Part shown: positions 8,506 to 16,608 of the stretch, one piece after another
Layout of the letters: each line of letters begins with the position of its first letter
How positions within the stretch are numbered: position 1 is the first letter of the stretch
Assembly (NCBI GenBank): GCA_934631005.1
Contig: CAKTXA010000001.1
Location: forward strand, 62,001 to 126,000
Origin: an uncultured Oscillospiraceae bacterium
Lineage (GTDB): Bacteria; Bacillota; Clostridia; Oscillospirales; Oscillospiraceae
DNA length: 64,000 nt
Direction of reading: 5' to 3'
Notes under the pieces: model-generated
The model's database searches: none
Told to the model about the DNA's origin: nothing
The model's input: only the letters and a program-made list of their open reading frames with translations
Program-made: the position numbers and the translations under genes

Positions 8506-9233
8506 ACGCCGCGCTCCTCCACCAGTCGTTCAAAATTCCCGTGCGCGATGAGCTCCTTCTCCTCCTGCGACAGCTCGCAGTACAGCAGCTGGAACAGCTT
8601 GTCATACGGCTCCTTCTCCGGCATATAGCTGCCGAACAGGAACTTTTCCGCGCCGAGGATCTTCGTCATGTTCTCGATGCCGTAATATTCGATGGTATTG
8701 CAGGTGTCAAAATACACCTCGGGGTAATACTGCGCGAAGCGGACATACTGGCGGTTGAGCCACTGGTCCGTGTTCGTGATGATGAGCCGCAGCTGCGGAT
8801 AGGCCTCCTTCACGGCCGCCGCGTCGCGCAGGTCAAGCTCCTGCAGCGAGACGAGCAGCGGTGTGCGGCTCTCGGTCAGCACATCCAGCATCCAGTCATA
8901 CATCCACACGTGCAGCGGCGCTGCGTAGGTCCTGGGATGGATGCGGAACAGCGCGTGCTCGTCGCCAATGGCGCGGAGCATCTGCTCCCGGGTAAACGTC
9001 TCCTCCGCGTAGCACGGCGGCATCAGGCGGTAAACGGGATACTCCTTCCCGCCGGACTGCGCCGCATAGCGCCGGGTGCGCTCGTTTGCATCGGACGCCT
9101 TGTCATAGTTGTAGATGGCGCGGGCGACGATCTGATTGCGATCGGCCAGCGCCGCGACCTCGTCATGCAGGCACGCATACTGCAGCGGGTGCCGCTGCAC
9201 GTAATAGCCGCAGTTGATGTCCTTAAAAATCAT
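8502..9233 (-). CDS. Amidohydrolase-like protein with reduced metal site
   Basis: A 243-residue TIM-barrel-like protein whose C-terminal pattern (EKFLFGSYMPEKEPYDKLFQLLYCE) matches the amidohydrolase neighbour, but the N-terminal HxH is absent (INCGYYVQRHPLQY instead) and the usual final metal Asp region reads FGSYMP. Key metal ligands therefore look degraded. It overlaps the intact amidohydrolase by 4 bp, which suggests a structural partner or an enzyme with altered chemistry. I cannot exclude activity with an unusual metal site. Confidence 0.6.
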   Translation of the reverse strand: MIFKDINCGYYVQRHPLQYACLHDEVAALADRNQIVARAIYNYDKASDANERTRRYAAQSGGKEYPVYRLMPPCYAEETFTREQMLRAIGDEHALFRIHPRTYAAPLHVWMYDWMLDVLTESRTPLLVSLQELDLRDAAAVKEAYPQLRLIITNTDQWLNRQYVRFAQYYPEVYFDTCNTIEYYGIENMTKILGAEKFLFGSYMPEKEPYDKLFQLLYCELSQEEKELIAHGNFERLVEERGV

Positions 9234-9303
9234 AGTCTCCTCCGTTTACCCGCAGGCTGTGTCCGCCGCCGCGCACCGGACGCCGGGTCAAGATCAAATG
9301 GAA

Positions 9304-9335
9304 AGCGGGCGGCAGGCACGATCCTGCCCCCCGCT
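9304..9335 (-). terminator. Hairpin between oxidoreductase and amidohydrolase genes
   Basis: GC-rich arms AGCGGGCGGCAGG / CCTGCCCCCCGCT with one bulge lie just past the 9,344 stop codon. The trailing minus-strand T-run is weak, so termination may be partial. Confidence 0.45.
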
Positions 9336-9343
9336 ATGCTGGG

Positions 9344-10369
9344 TCATGGATTTTCGGTTTGCGGCCACGCGGGTTCCCCTGTCAGCGCATAGCGCTCCGC
9401 CGCCGCATACAGACGCTCCAGCGCGTCCAGATTCTGCATGGTCTCGAAAAGGCGGATCGGAAGCGACTCGCCGTACAGGATGGCGCGGCTCATCGCCTCC
9501 GCCTCCAGCCGGTAGCACGCGCTGCCGGGGACCGGGATGCGCTCCGTTTTTCCGTCCAGCGTCAGCAGCAGCTCGCCCGCGTCCGGCTCAAAGAGCATCG
9601 GCACGCAGAGCGTTCCGCGTTCGCCGACGAGCACCATGCGCTGCTCCTGTTGGGCGTTAAACCAGCTGCTGAGCGTGCCGAGCGTGCCGCCGTCATAGCG
9701 CAGCCAGCACGCCGCGTTCCAGTCCACGCCGCCGCGGCAGCCGAGCGAGCCGCCCACCTGTAAAAGCCGCTCACCCTGTGCCGCCATCACGGCGTTCATA
9801 CAGTCGACCACATAGCAGCCGACGTCGTATAAACAGCCGCCGCCAAGCCCCGCGTCCTCCCGTGCGGGGCTTTTCCATGTCAGCGGGTACCCGTGCGTGC
9901 CCTGCATACTGCGGATGCGTCCGAGTACGCCGCTGTCAACGATTTGCATCATCCTGCGGAATTTTTCGCCGCAGCGATACATGAAGGCTTCCATGAGCAA
10001 AACGCCGTTTTCCTCCGCCGCGCGGCGCATGGCGCCGCCGTCGGCCGCGGTGCAGGCCATGGGCTTTTCGCACAAAACGTGCTTGCCGTGCCGCATGGCG
10101 CGGATGGCCCACTGCGCGTGCAGCGCGTTCGGCACCGGGACATACACCGCGTCGATCTCGGGGTCGGCCAGCAGTGCCTCATAGCTGCCGTAGCGGCGGC
10201 ACTCCGGCGCAAGCGAGTCCGGCAGTGCCCCGCGCGAGGCGATGGCCGTCACGCGGCAGAGCTCCGACCCGCGCAGCTCCGGGATCATAAAATCCCGGGC
10301 GATCATGGCGTTTCCGAGCACGCCCCAGCGCACATAGTCCCGGGACGCGCTGCCCTGCGTGCCGCTCAT
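9344..10369 (-). CDS. Gfo/Idh/MocA-family oxidoreductase
   Basis: A 341-residue NAD(P)-dependent dehydrogenase. The N-terminal Rossmann fold has a variant glycine motif (GVLGNAMIARDF, only two of the usual glycines) followed by the family signature CEKPMA near residue 100. The C-terminal alpha/beta domain carries GGGCLYDVGCYVVDCM, matching the usual catalytic Asp-x-x-x-His segment but with Cys-Tyr where His is common. It overlaps the creatininase-family gene by 4 bp. Family members oxidise sugars and inositols, which fits a carbohydrate or cyclitol pathway. Confidence 0.82.
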   Translation of the reverse strand: MSGTQGSASRDYVRWGVLGNAMIARDFMIPELRGSELCRVTAIASRGALPDSLAPECRRYGSYEALLADPEIDAVYVPVPNALHAQWAIRAMRHGKHVLCEKPMACTAADGGAMRRAAEENGVLLMEAFMYRCGEKFRRMMQIVDSGVLGRIRSMQGTHGYPLTWKSPAREDAGLGGGCLYDVGCYVVDCMNAVMAAQGERLLQVGGSLGCRGGVDWNAACWLRYDGGTLGTLSSWFNAQQEQRMVLVGERGTLCVPMLFEPDAGELLLTLDGKTERIPVPGSACYRLEAEAMSRAILYGESLPIRLFETMQNLDALERLYAAAERYALTGEPAWPQTENP

Positions 10370-11169
10370 CGCTTCAGCGCGGCATACGCCGCCTCGACCT
10401 GCGTGCAGAGATTGTCCAGCGCGGCGGTAAAGTAGCGCTCGCCCGCCTCCACGGTCGCGTCGCGCGGGTCAAAGCGCACGCACTTGTCCGGCGTGGGATG
10501 GCCTTCGAACACGCAGTCGTCGGCAATGCCCCAGTCGGTGTAGCGCAGCTTTTCCACCCGCGGCGGCAGCTGCGAAAGGTCGACGTTTTCATCGTCCACA
10601 TACCGCATCAGCGACGTTTCGATCTCGCAGGCGTGGCCGAAGTCGAGCTCCTCACCCTCGCGGGCGACGTTGGGGAACGCGACGACGACCTTCGACGGCG
10701 TCTCGTTGGAAAATTCGATCGCGAGCCGGTCCAGCTGTTCACGCTGGCCCCACGCGCCGTGGCCGTTGACAATGACGATGAGCTTGTATGCCTGCTGTAC
10801 GAGCAGACGCAGATGCTCCCGCACCGTCACGGCGAACAGATCCTCCCGCGCGTAATAGCTCCTCATGCTGTTTTTCGGAACGTCCATGCCGAGCACATAC
10901 ATCGACTCGGCGTCCTCAAAGCCCTTGTCCTTCAGGATCTGCGCCGGGCGTTCGCGCTCGGTGCCGAGGAAGAGCGTGGGCATCACCACGCCGCCGGTGC
11001 GCCCAGCCGCATGGCGCGCAAGCGCCTGCGCCAGAAACGGGTCGGTGCCGAGCGGCATCGCCGGGCCGTGCCATTCCAGCGGCCCCAGCGGCAGATAGAC
11101 GATCGGGCAGCGGGCGCGCTCCGCCAGAATCTCACCCGGCCGCAGGCGCTCTAACTGTACGGTACGCAT
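10366..11169 (-). CDS. Creatininase-family metal-dependent hydrolase
   Basis: A 267-residue protein with the family metal motif PLGPLEWHGPAMPLGTD (Glu and His ligands, residues 28-44), a second region VIVNGHGAWG and the third ligand block FGHACEIETS. The family covers creatinine amidohydrolase, FAPy deformylase, MftE and, to my recollection, a ring-opening 3-dehydro-scyllo-inosose hydrolase of a bacterial inositol route. Start at ATG 11,169, because AAGGAG lies 8 bp upstream; the ORF's first ATG is 10 codons earlier without a site. Its coupling to a Gfo/Idh/MocA dehydrogenase makes a ring-opening role attractive, but this is inference. Confidence 0.75.
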   Translation of the reverse strand: MRTVQLERLRPGEILAERARCPIVYLPLGPLEWHGPAMPLGTDPFLAQALARHAAGRTGGVVMPTLFLGTERERPAQILKDKGFEDAESMYVLGMDVPKNSMRSYYAREDLFAVTVREHLRLLVQQAYKLIVIVNGHGAWGQREQLDRLAIEFSNETPSKVVVAFPNVAREGEELDFGHACEIETSLMRYVDDENVDLSQLPPRVEKLRYTDWGIADDCVFEGHPTPDKCVRFDPRDATVEAGERYFTAALDNLCTQVEAAYAALKR

Positions 11170-11237
11170 AGACAGTTCTCCTTTTGGATGGGGCATCACC
11201 GCGCTTTTCAGATCGCGCGGTGACGCCTGAATCGTGT

Positions 11238-12368
11238 TTAGATCAGCGCGGATTCTTCCTTGCGCGACCAGTCGCCGACGCTGATATAGCCGGCGGGCAG
11301 CGCCTTGGGCGTTTCAAACGTGGACTCGAGCTGATACACCGTGCCGTTTTCGGCGCTGAGCATGATGCCGTGCATCGTCTCGAACACGTGATACGCCATT
11401 TCCTTGCTGGCGCGGTGGTCGCGCCCGGCGGCGATGGACCAGGCCATCTCCGTGGCGCCGAGGCCGCGGGAATTCTCCTTGTAGCCGTGCGTGAACGGGA
11501 ACTCGACCGGCTCGCTCAGCGGCTTCTGCAGATACACCGGCGCGCCGAACTGGTTCGGGTCGCCCATGGTCAGGATGCCCTCGGTGCCGTAGATCTTCAG
11601 GCAGGTCTCCTCGTCCTCGATGCAGTCGGAGTTCATGTGCAGCGTGCCCAGAACGCCGTTTGCGTACTGCATGGTGGCCGTGAGAACGTTCGGCACCTCG
11701 ATGTCGTATTCCTTCTCAAAGCCGGGCGCGCCGATGCGGGTGTTGACGCGGTGCGCGTCATTCGTCGCGGTGAACGCGGCCACGGACTTGACCGGGCCGA
11801 GGATGGCGGCCAGCGCCGTGAGATAATAGCCGCCCATGTCAAAGCCGATACCGGCGCCCTTCTTGGCAAGGTGCGTCAGGAACTCAGCGTAGATGCCGTA
11901 ATCGCGGGAGATGGACGCGCGGCAGCTCAGGGGCTTGCCGATCAGGCCCTTTTCCACGATGTACTTGGCCGTCTGCACGGACGCGCCGAGGAAGGTGTCG
12001 GGCGCGACGCCCAGATGCAGGCCCTTGGCGTTTGCGAGCTCGACGAGCTCCTTGCCCTGCCACAGATCGACGGCGATCATCTTTTCCGAGAACACGTGCT
12101 TGCCGGCCAGCAGCGCCTGCTTGATGATGGGATAGTGCGCGGCGGGCGTGGTCAGGCAGATCACCATTTCGATCTCGGGATCGGCGCAGATCTCATCCAG
12201 GCTCATCGCCCGGACGCCGAACTTCTCCGCGCTGGCGTTCATGCGGTCGACCATCAGGTCGCTGCACGCGACGAGGTCGATGGCGGTGAACTTGCCGGAG
12301 GTGAGATTGCTCATGTAAATGTCGCTGATCGAGCCGCAGCCAACGACAGCCGCCTTGATTTTCCGCAT
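11238..12368 (-). CDS. Gfo/Idh/MocA-family oxidoreductase with EKM in place of EKP
   Basis: A 376-residue NAD(P)-dependent dehydrogenase. The Rossmann motif VGCGSISDIY is at residues 9-18, and the family signature reads VFSEKMIAVD: the normally conserved EKP proline is Met. The catalytic segment is GFDMGGYYLTALAAILGP, again without the usual His, as in several inositol/sugar members with altered acid-base residues. It lies 15 bp downstream of the DegT aminotransferase and is probably cotranscribed. The Met substitution could change cofactor positioning. Paired dehydrogenase and StrS-type aminotransferase genes are common in amino-sugar and aminocyclitol chemistry. Confidence 0.8.
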   Translation of the reverse strand: MRKIKAAVVGCGSISDIYMSNLTSGKFTAIDLVACSDLMVDRMNASAEKFGVRAMSLDEICADPEIEMVICLTTPAAHYPIIKQALLAGKHVFSEKMIAVDLWQGKELVELANAKGLHLGVAPDTFLGASVQTAKYIVEKGLIGKPLSCRASISRDYGIYAEFLTHLAKKGAGIGFDMGGYYLTALAAILGPVKSVAAFTATNDAHRVNTRIGAPGFEKEYDIEVPNVLTATMQYANGVLGTLHMNSDCIEDEETCLKIYGTEGILTMGDPNQFGAPVYLQKPLSEPVEFPFTHGYKENSRGLGATEMAWSIAAGRDHRASKEMAYHVFETMHGIMLSAENGTVYQLESTFETPKALPAGYISVGDWSRKEESALI

Positions 12369-12383
12369 AGCGATCCCTCCGCC

Positions 12384-13598
12384 TTACAGGCTCTCGATGA
12401 TGGCGCGGATGTTCTTGGCGACCTGCGCGATCTCCGCGTCGGTGGAGTTGATGTTGATGCCGGTGCCGGAGCCGAGGCCCTTATCCACAACGCCCACGGA
12501 GATGTTCACCGCGCGGTCGAGGATGTCGTCGGTCTGCGGCAGCATATGCTTGGCATAGTGCGCGTCGCAGTTGTGGAACGGATGGTTGTCGGTCCAGGTC
12601 TTCTTGTCGAGGATCTGCTCCATGTTGTTGTAAACATGCCAGCCGGACTTCGCGATGGGCGCGGTACCGGCCTTTTCGCAGAACTTCGCGGCCATTTCCT
12701 TCGTATCGAACAGGAGCGTCAGCAGCGTTGCGCACTCGCCGGCGTCGTTGATCTTGCGGAAGCCGAGGCCGTCGATGCCCTGCAGCTGATCCTTCAGCGC
12801 CTTCTTCTTGGCGCGCAGCGTCTCGAGGATGCCGTCGAGCTTGCGGCCCTGGGCCAGCGCCACGGCGCCCGCCAGCTCGTTCATACGCATATTCATGCCG
12901 ACCATCGAGCGGTTGCCGACCTCAACGCCCATGCGGGAGGGCTTGTGGCCCTGATCGTGGAAGCCGAAGGCGCGCTCATAGAGGTTTTCGTCGGACGTGC
13001 CGACAAAGCCGCCGTCACCGGTGGTGATGGTCTTAAAGACGTTCAGAGAATAGGCGCCCATGTCGCCGATGGTGCCCACGCGCTTGCCCTTGTAGCTCGC
13101 GCCGACCGCCTGGCAGCAGTCCTCGATGACGAACAGATCATGCTTCTTCGCGATGGCCATGATCGGGTCCATATCGCAGGGATTGCCCAGCATATGCACC
13201 GGCATGATCGCCTTGGTCTTGGGGGTGATGAGCGCCTCGATCTTCGTGGGGTCGATGGTCAGGGACTCGTCGACCTCCGCCAGGATCGGCGTGGCGTTCA
13301 TCATGGCGATGGTCGCGATGGAGGCGATGAAGGTATAGCCGGGGACGATGACCTCGTCGCCCATGCCGATGCCCAGCGCCGCCAGGCAGCACATGAGACT
13401 GCCCGTGCCGGAGCTCGTCGCCACGACGTACTTATGCCCCAGACGCTCTGCCATTTCCTTTTCAAACGTTGCCACCTTCGCCTGGAAGCCGTCAACGCCC
13501 GGCGTGCCGTAGCGGAACAGGTTGCCGCTTTCGATCACGTCCATGAGTTCTTTCTTTTCTTCCGCTCCGAATACATAAGAGCCAGGTCCGCCTGCCAT
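12384..13598 (-). CDS. DegT/DnrJ/EryC1/StrS-family PLP aminotransferase
   Basis: A 404-residue sugar/cyclitol aminotransferase. It has the PLP pocket segment SSGTGSLMCCLAAL, FVIEDCCQAVGASYKG (Asp that contacts the pyridine nitrogen) and the Schiff-base Lys in YSLNVFKTITTGDGG near residue 200. The N-terminal MAGGPGSYVFGAEEK resembles the opening of scyllo-inosose/2-deoxy-scyllo-inosose aminotransferases more than of nucleotide-sugar ones, an impression not an alignment. It is the first gene after a promoter and is followed by a Gfo/Idh/MocA dehydrogenase, so it may interconvert a keto and an amino group on a ring substrate. Confidence 0.82.
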   Translation of the reverse strand: MAGGPGSYVFGAEEKKELMDVIESGNLFRYGTPGVDGFQAKVATFEKEMAERLGHKYVVATSSGTGSLMCCLAALGIGMGDEVIVPGYTFIASIATIAMMNATPILAEVDESLTIDPTKIEALITPKTKAIMPVHMLGNPCDMDPIMAIAKKHDLFVIEDCCQAVGASYKGKRVGTIGDMGAYSLNVFKTITTGDGGFVGTSDENLYERAFGFHDQGHKPSRMGVEVGNRSMVGMNMRMNELAGAVALAQGRKLDGILETLRAKKKALKDQLQGIDGLGFRKINDAGECATLLTLLFDTKEMAAKFCEKAGTAPIAKSGWHVYNNMEQILDKKTWTDNHPFHNCDAHYAKHMLPQTDDILDRAVNISVGVVDKGLGSGTGININSTDAEIAQVAKNIRAIIESL

Positions 13599-13662
13599 AA
13601 TTATGATCCTCCCAGTTAGTTAGGTTTCTGTGACTGTGCAGAGCACAGCCCATTCTATTTTG

Positions 13663-13741
13663 ATAGTACCAGACTTTTTGAAAAACGCAACGATTTTTAC
13701 GCTGCCGGGTCGTGCCGAACTTGTCTAAAACAGTTTAGTTT
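13663..13741 (-). promoter_or_regulatory. Promoter and candidate LacI-family operators upstream of the aminotransferase operon
   Basis: On the minus strand TTGCGT and TACTAT are spaced 16 bp. The plus strand carries AACGATTTTTACG (13,689-13,701), overlapping the -35 box, and CAGTTTAGTTT (13,731-13,741), part of the palindrome CTAAAACAGTTTAG (13,725-13,738). Both motifs recur, with one or two changes, in the transporter/regulator intergenic region at 19,694-19,754. Confidence 0.45.
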
Positions 13742-13748
13742 CCGTAAC

Positions 13749-14474
13749 TTACGGCAGCACACGCTCGGTAAAGCGCGTTCTGTGGCCGTCCAGCGCGCGG
13801 ACGAAGCCCTCAGCATACTTGCAGCCCGCCTGCATCCCGCGGAACTCCGAGGTGATGCGGATGGTGTCAAAGAACCGCTCGGTGTCGCCGCCGAGGGCCT
13901 TGTAGTTGTCGGCCATCCACTGCTTCTGGCTCTCCATGCAGGAGAGCATCTTCATCTTCGTCTCATAGAAGTCGGTGATGTCCACATAGTCCGTGGGGAT
14001 GAAGCCCATGGAGTTCGCGGGCTCAAAGTACCAGATGGACGGGATGGTGTCGCACGGCGGCTCCTCGGTCTTGAGGTGCGCGATGGGGATCATCACGGCG
14101 ATGTCGTTGATGATCTTGCTGGTGAGCATATGATCGGGGTTATAGTCGTGCGGGTTGTGGGTGAAGATGACGTCGGCCTTGCAGTGGCGGACGAGGTTGA
14201 TGAACTTCAGACGCGTTTCGCGACCCTCATCAAAGAACATCTCGTCGTCATAGTCCAGGCAGATGTACTCCGCGCCGATGATGGCGGCGGAATTGGCGGC
14301 CTCCTGCTTGCGGATGCGGCCGATCTCCTCCATGGTGTGATGAGCGGAGCCGATGTTGCCGTTCGTGGCGGTGGCGATAAAGACCTTGTGGCCCTGGGCT
14401 GCGTATTTGGCAAGCGTGCCCGCGCACATGGTCTCGACGTCGTCGGGATGTGCGCCAACTGCGAGAATATTCAT
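13749..14474 (-). CDS. PIG-L/LmbE-family N-deacetylase
   Basis: A 241-residue Zn-dependent deacetylase with the signature VGAHPDDVETMCAGT at residues 5-19 (AHPDD provides His/Asp ligands) and a second metal block THNPHDYNPDH near residue 125. Members deacetylate N-acetylglucosaminyl groups on sugars, inositols or cofactors. I start at ATG 14,474 because AAAGGATG lies upstream; the earlier ATG would add 14 basic residues without a site. It lies between the transporter genes and the aminotransferase, consistent with removal of an N-acyl group from an imported amino-sugar or aminocyclitol. Confidence 0.85.
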   Translation of the reverse strand: MNILAVGAHPDDVETMCAGTLAKYAAQGHKVFIATATNGNIGSAHHTMEEIGRIRKQEAANSAAIIGAEYICLDYDDEMFFDEGRETRLKFINLVRHCKADVIFTHNPHDYNPDHMLTSKIINDIAVMIPIAHLKTEEPPCDTIPSIWYFEPANSMGFIPTDYVDITDFYETKMKMLSCMESQKQWMADNYKALGGDTERFFDTIRITSEFRGMQAGCKYAEGFVRALDGHRTRFTERVLP

Positions 14475-14623
14475 AGTTTCAGCATCCTTTCGTTTGAAAT
14501 GGCGGGTCCGGGGCACGTCCGTGCCCCGCCCACACCAAATATGTCATGTTTTCACGGGATGGGAAATAGGCAATTTTTCATTTTGATAGGCATTTTTTGC
14601 CCTTTGCCCGAAAAGAAGATCTG

Positions 14624-15577
14624 TCAGTTCTTTTTGCGCTCGGTCTGCACCATGACCGCGAGGAAGAAGATGAGACCCACGGCGATGTACTGGTAGAAAT
14701 CCGGCAGGCCGATCATAATGAGGCCGTTTTTCACCACGAACACGATCATCACGCCGACGAACGTCAGCGCCAGATTGCCCTTGCCGCCCGCCATGGACGT
14801 ACCGCCGACGATCGTCGCGGCGATGGCCTCCATCGGGATGGTGTCGCCGAGGAACGCGTTTGCCGAGCCGATGCGGCTGGCATAGAGCATACCGGCCAGC
14901 GCGGCGAGCACGTCACAGAGCAGGAACACGAACATCTGCACGCGGTGCAGGCTGATGCCGCAGATATGCGCGCACTTCGGGTTGCCGCCGACCAGATAGA
15001 TGCAGCGGCCGAGCTTGCGGTACTTGAGGAACAGCGCCGCCAGCACATAGCACAGGATGAGCGCAATGATCGGGAACTGGATGCCCAGCACCTTCATCTG
15101 GCCCCACTTGGTGAAGTCGGCGTACTTGGCGTCGAACATCGGGATGGGGAAGCCGTCGGTGAAGATGTAGATGATGCCGCGGTAGACCGACTGCAGCGCA
15201 AACGTGGTAATGAACGCGTTCATGCCGAGGTAGGACACGCACGCGCCCGCCAGCAGGCCGCACACAAGGCCGACTGCAATACCGGCCAGCAGCGCCAGCA
15301 CGACCGAGCCGCTCGAGCCCATCACGGTCGCCGCCGCAAGGCCCGCCATGGACGCGATCATGCCGACCGACATATCGAAATAGCCGGACATGATGCAGGT
15401 ACATTCGCCGATGGCGATCATACCGACGACCACGGAGGTGATGAGGATACTGAACAGGTTCTGCCCCGTCAGGAAGCTCTTATTGGAAAAGCTGAAGATG
15501 ATGCACAGCACAACCAGAACGCCGACCGTCAGCAGAGGCTGGATCTGATTGCGGGTAAGTTTCTTTTTCATAGCCAT
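14624..15577 (-). CDS. Ribose-type ABC transporter permease (RbsC family)
   Basis: A 317-residue inner-membrane permease with about 8-10 hydrophobic helices and the family segments GYFDMSVGMIASMAG, a conserved Gly-rich loop VGGNPKCAHICGI and ATIVGGTSMAGGKGN near the C-terminus. It would form a heterodimeric pore with the other permease 23 bp upstream. Two different permeases rather than one, as in galactose/inositol-type systems, accompany a single ATPase. It is the last transporter gene in the operon, followed by the PIG-L gene 150 bp on. Confidence 0.9.
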   Translation of the reverse strand: MAMKKKLTRNQIQPLLTVGVLVVLCIIFSFSNKSFLTGQNLFSILITSVVVGMIAIGECTCIMSGYFDMSVGMIASMAGLAAATVMGSSGSVVLALLAGIAVGLVCGLLAGACVSYLGMNAFITTFALQSVYRGIIYIFTDGFPIPMFDAKYADFTKWGQMKVLGIQFPIIALILCYVLAALFLKYRKLGRCIYLVGGNPKCAHICGISLHRVQMFVFLLCDVLAALAGMLYASRIGSANAFLGDTIPMEAIAATIVGGTSMAGGKGNLALTFVGVMIVFVVKNGLIMIGLPDFYQYIAVGLIFFLAVMVQTERKKN

Positions 15578-15600
15578 TTGTCCTTTCTCCTCCGCCCCGC

Positions 15601-16569
15601 TTATTTCGGCCGCTCGGTCTGGACGAGGATCGCCAGCACCAGGATCGCGCCCGTTGCGATATGCTGATAGAACGCCGGCACCTGGATCATGGTCAGACCG
15701 TTCTGCAGGCAGACGACGAACATGATGCCCACGAACGTCATCGCGGGGTTCGTCTTGCCGCCCGACATCGAGGTGCCGCCGACGACCGCGCCCGCGATCG
15801 CCTGCATGGCGTACATTTCACCGATGACCGGCTGGCCGGAGCCGGAGCGCGATGCGAACAGCACGCCCGCCAGCGCGGACAGGAAGCCGCTGATCGTGAA
15901 CGCCAGCGTCTGGCACAGCTCCACGCGCAGGCCCACGTTCTTCGCCGCTTCGGGGTTGCCGCCGACCACGTGCAGGTCACGGCCGAATTTTGTATAGCGC
16001 AGGATAAAGTAGATGGCGATGAACGCCAGGATCAAAATCACGATCGCGGGCGTGACATCCGTGCCGAAGATCTTGTGCTGGCCGAGCCACTTGAATTCCT
16101 TGAACTTCGTCATGCGGATGGCGTCGCCGTTCGTGAGGATGTAGATGACGCCGCGCCAGATGTTCATCAGCGCGAACGTGGCGATCCACGCCGGCATTTT
16201 GAGGTAGCCGACGGACAGGCCGCCGACAAGGCCCGACAGGATACCGAACACGAGCGCGATGGCGTAGGCAACGTACGTTGCGCAGCCCGCCTCGGAAATG
16301 AGCATCGTCACGATGATACCGCCGAGCGAGGCGACCATGCCGACCGCCATATCAAACGCGCCCGTCAGCAGGCACACGCTCTCCGCGATGCCGATCAGGC
16401 CCAGCGGCACCGCCGCCGCCAGCAGCGCAACGAGGTTCGCAGGCTTCAGGAAATACGGCGAGCGGATCCCAAAAAACGCCATCACAACGATCAGCGCGGC
16501 CAAAACGATGATATTCTGCCGCGTGTCGCGGTTCATCCCTTTTCTAAGGTTTATTTTAGCATTAGACAT
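15601..16569 (-). CDS. Ribose-type ABC transporter permease (RbsC family), second paralogue
   Basis: A 322-residue permease with the same topology as its neighbour: GAFDMAVGMVASLGG, VVGGNPEAAKNVGL and GAVVGGTSMSGGKTN. The N-terminus is cytoplasmic and basic (NLRKGMNRDTRQN). It lies 39 bp after the ATPase gene and 23 bp before the second permease. Sequence conservation between the two paralogues is moderate, so they diverged well before this locus formed. Confidence 0.9.
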   Translation of the reverse strand: MSNAKINLRKGMNRDTRQNIIVLAALIVVMAFFGIRSPYFLKPANLVALLAAAVPLGLIGIAESVCLLTGAFDMAVGMVASLGGIIVTMLISEAGCATYVAYAIALVFGILSGLVGGLSVGYLKMPAWIATFALMNIWRGVIYILTNGDAIRMTKFKEFKWLGQHKIFGTDVTPAIVILILAFIAIYFILRYTKFGRDLHVVGGNPEAAKNVGLRVELCQTLAFTISGFLSALAGVLFASRSGSGQPVIGEMYAMQAIAGAVVGGTSMSGGKTNPAMTFVGIMFVVCLQNGLTMIQVPAFYQHIATGAILVLAILVQTERPK

Positions 16570-16608
16570 ATTGACTCCCCTTCTTGCAGGTCTTGCAGGC
16601 TTCTTCGG

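Noticed and set aside
11184..13619. An 811-codon plus-strand frame opposite the aminotransferase and dehydrogenase genes
   Set aside because: Spans the gap between two well-supported minus-strand genes and has the same Arg/His/Val-rich shadow composition.
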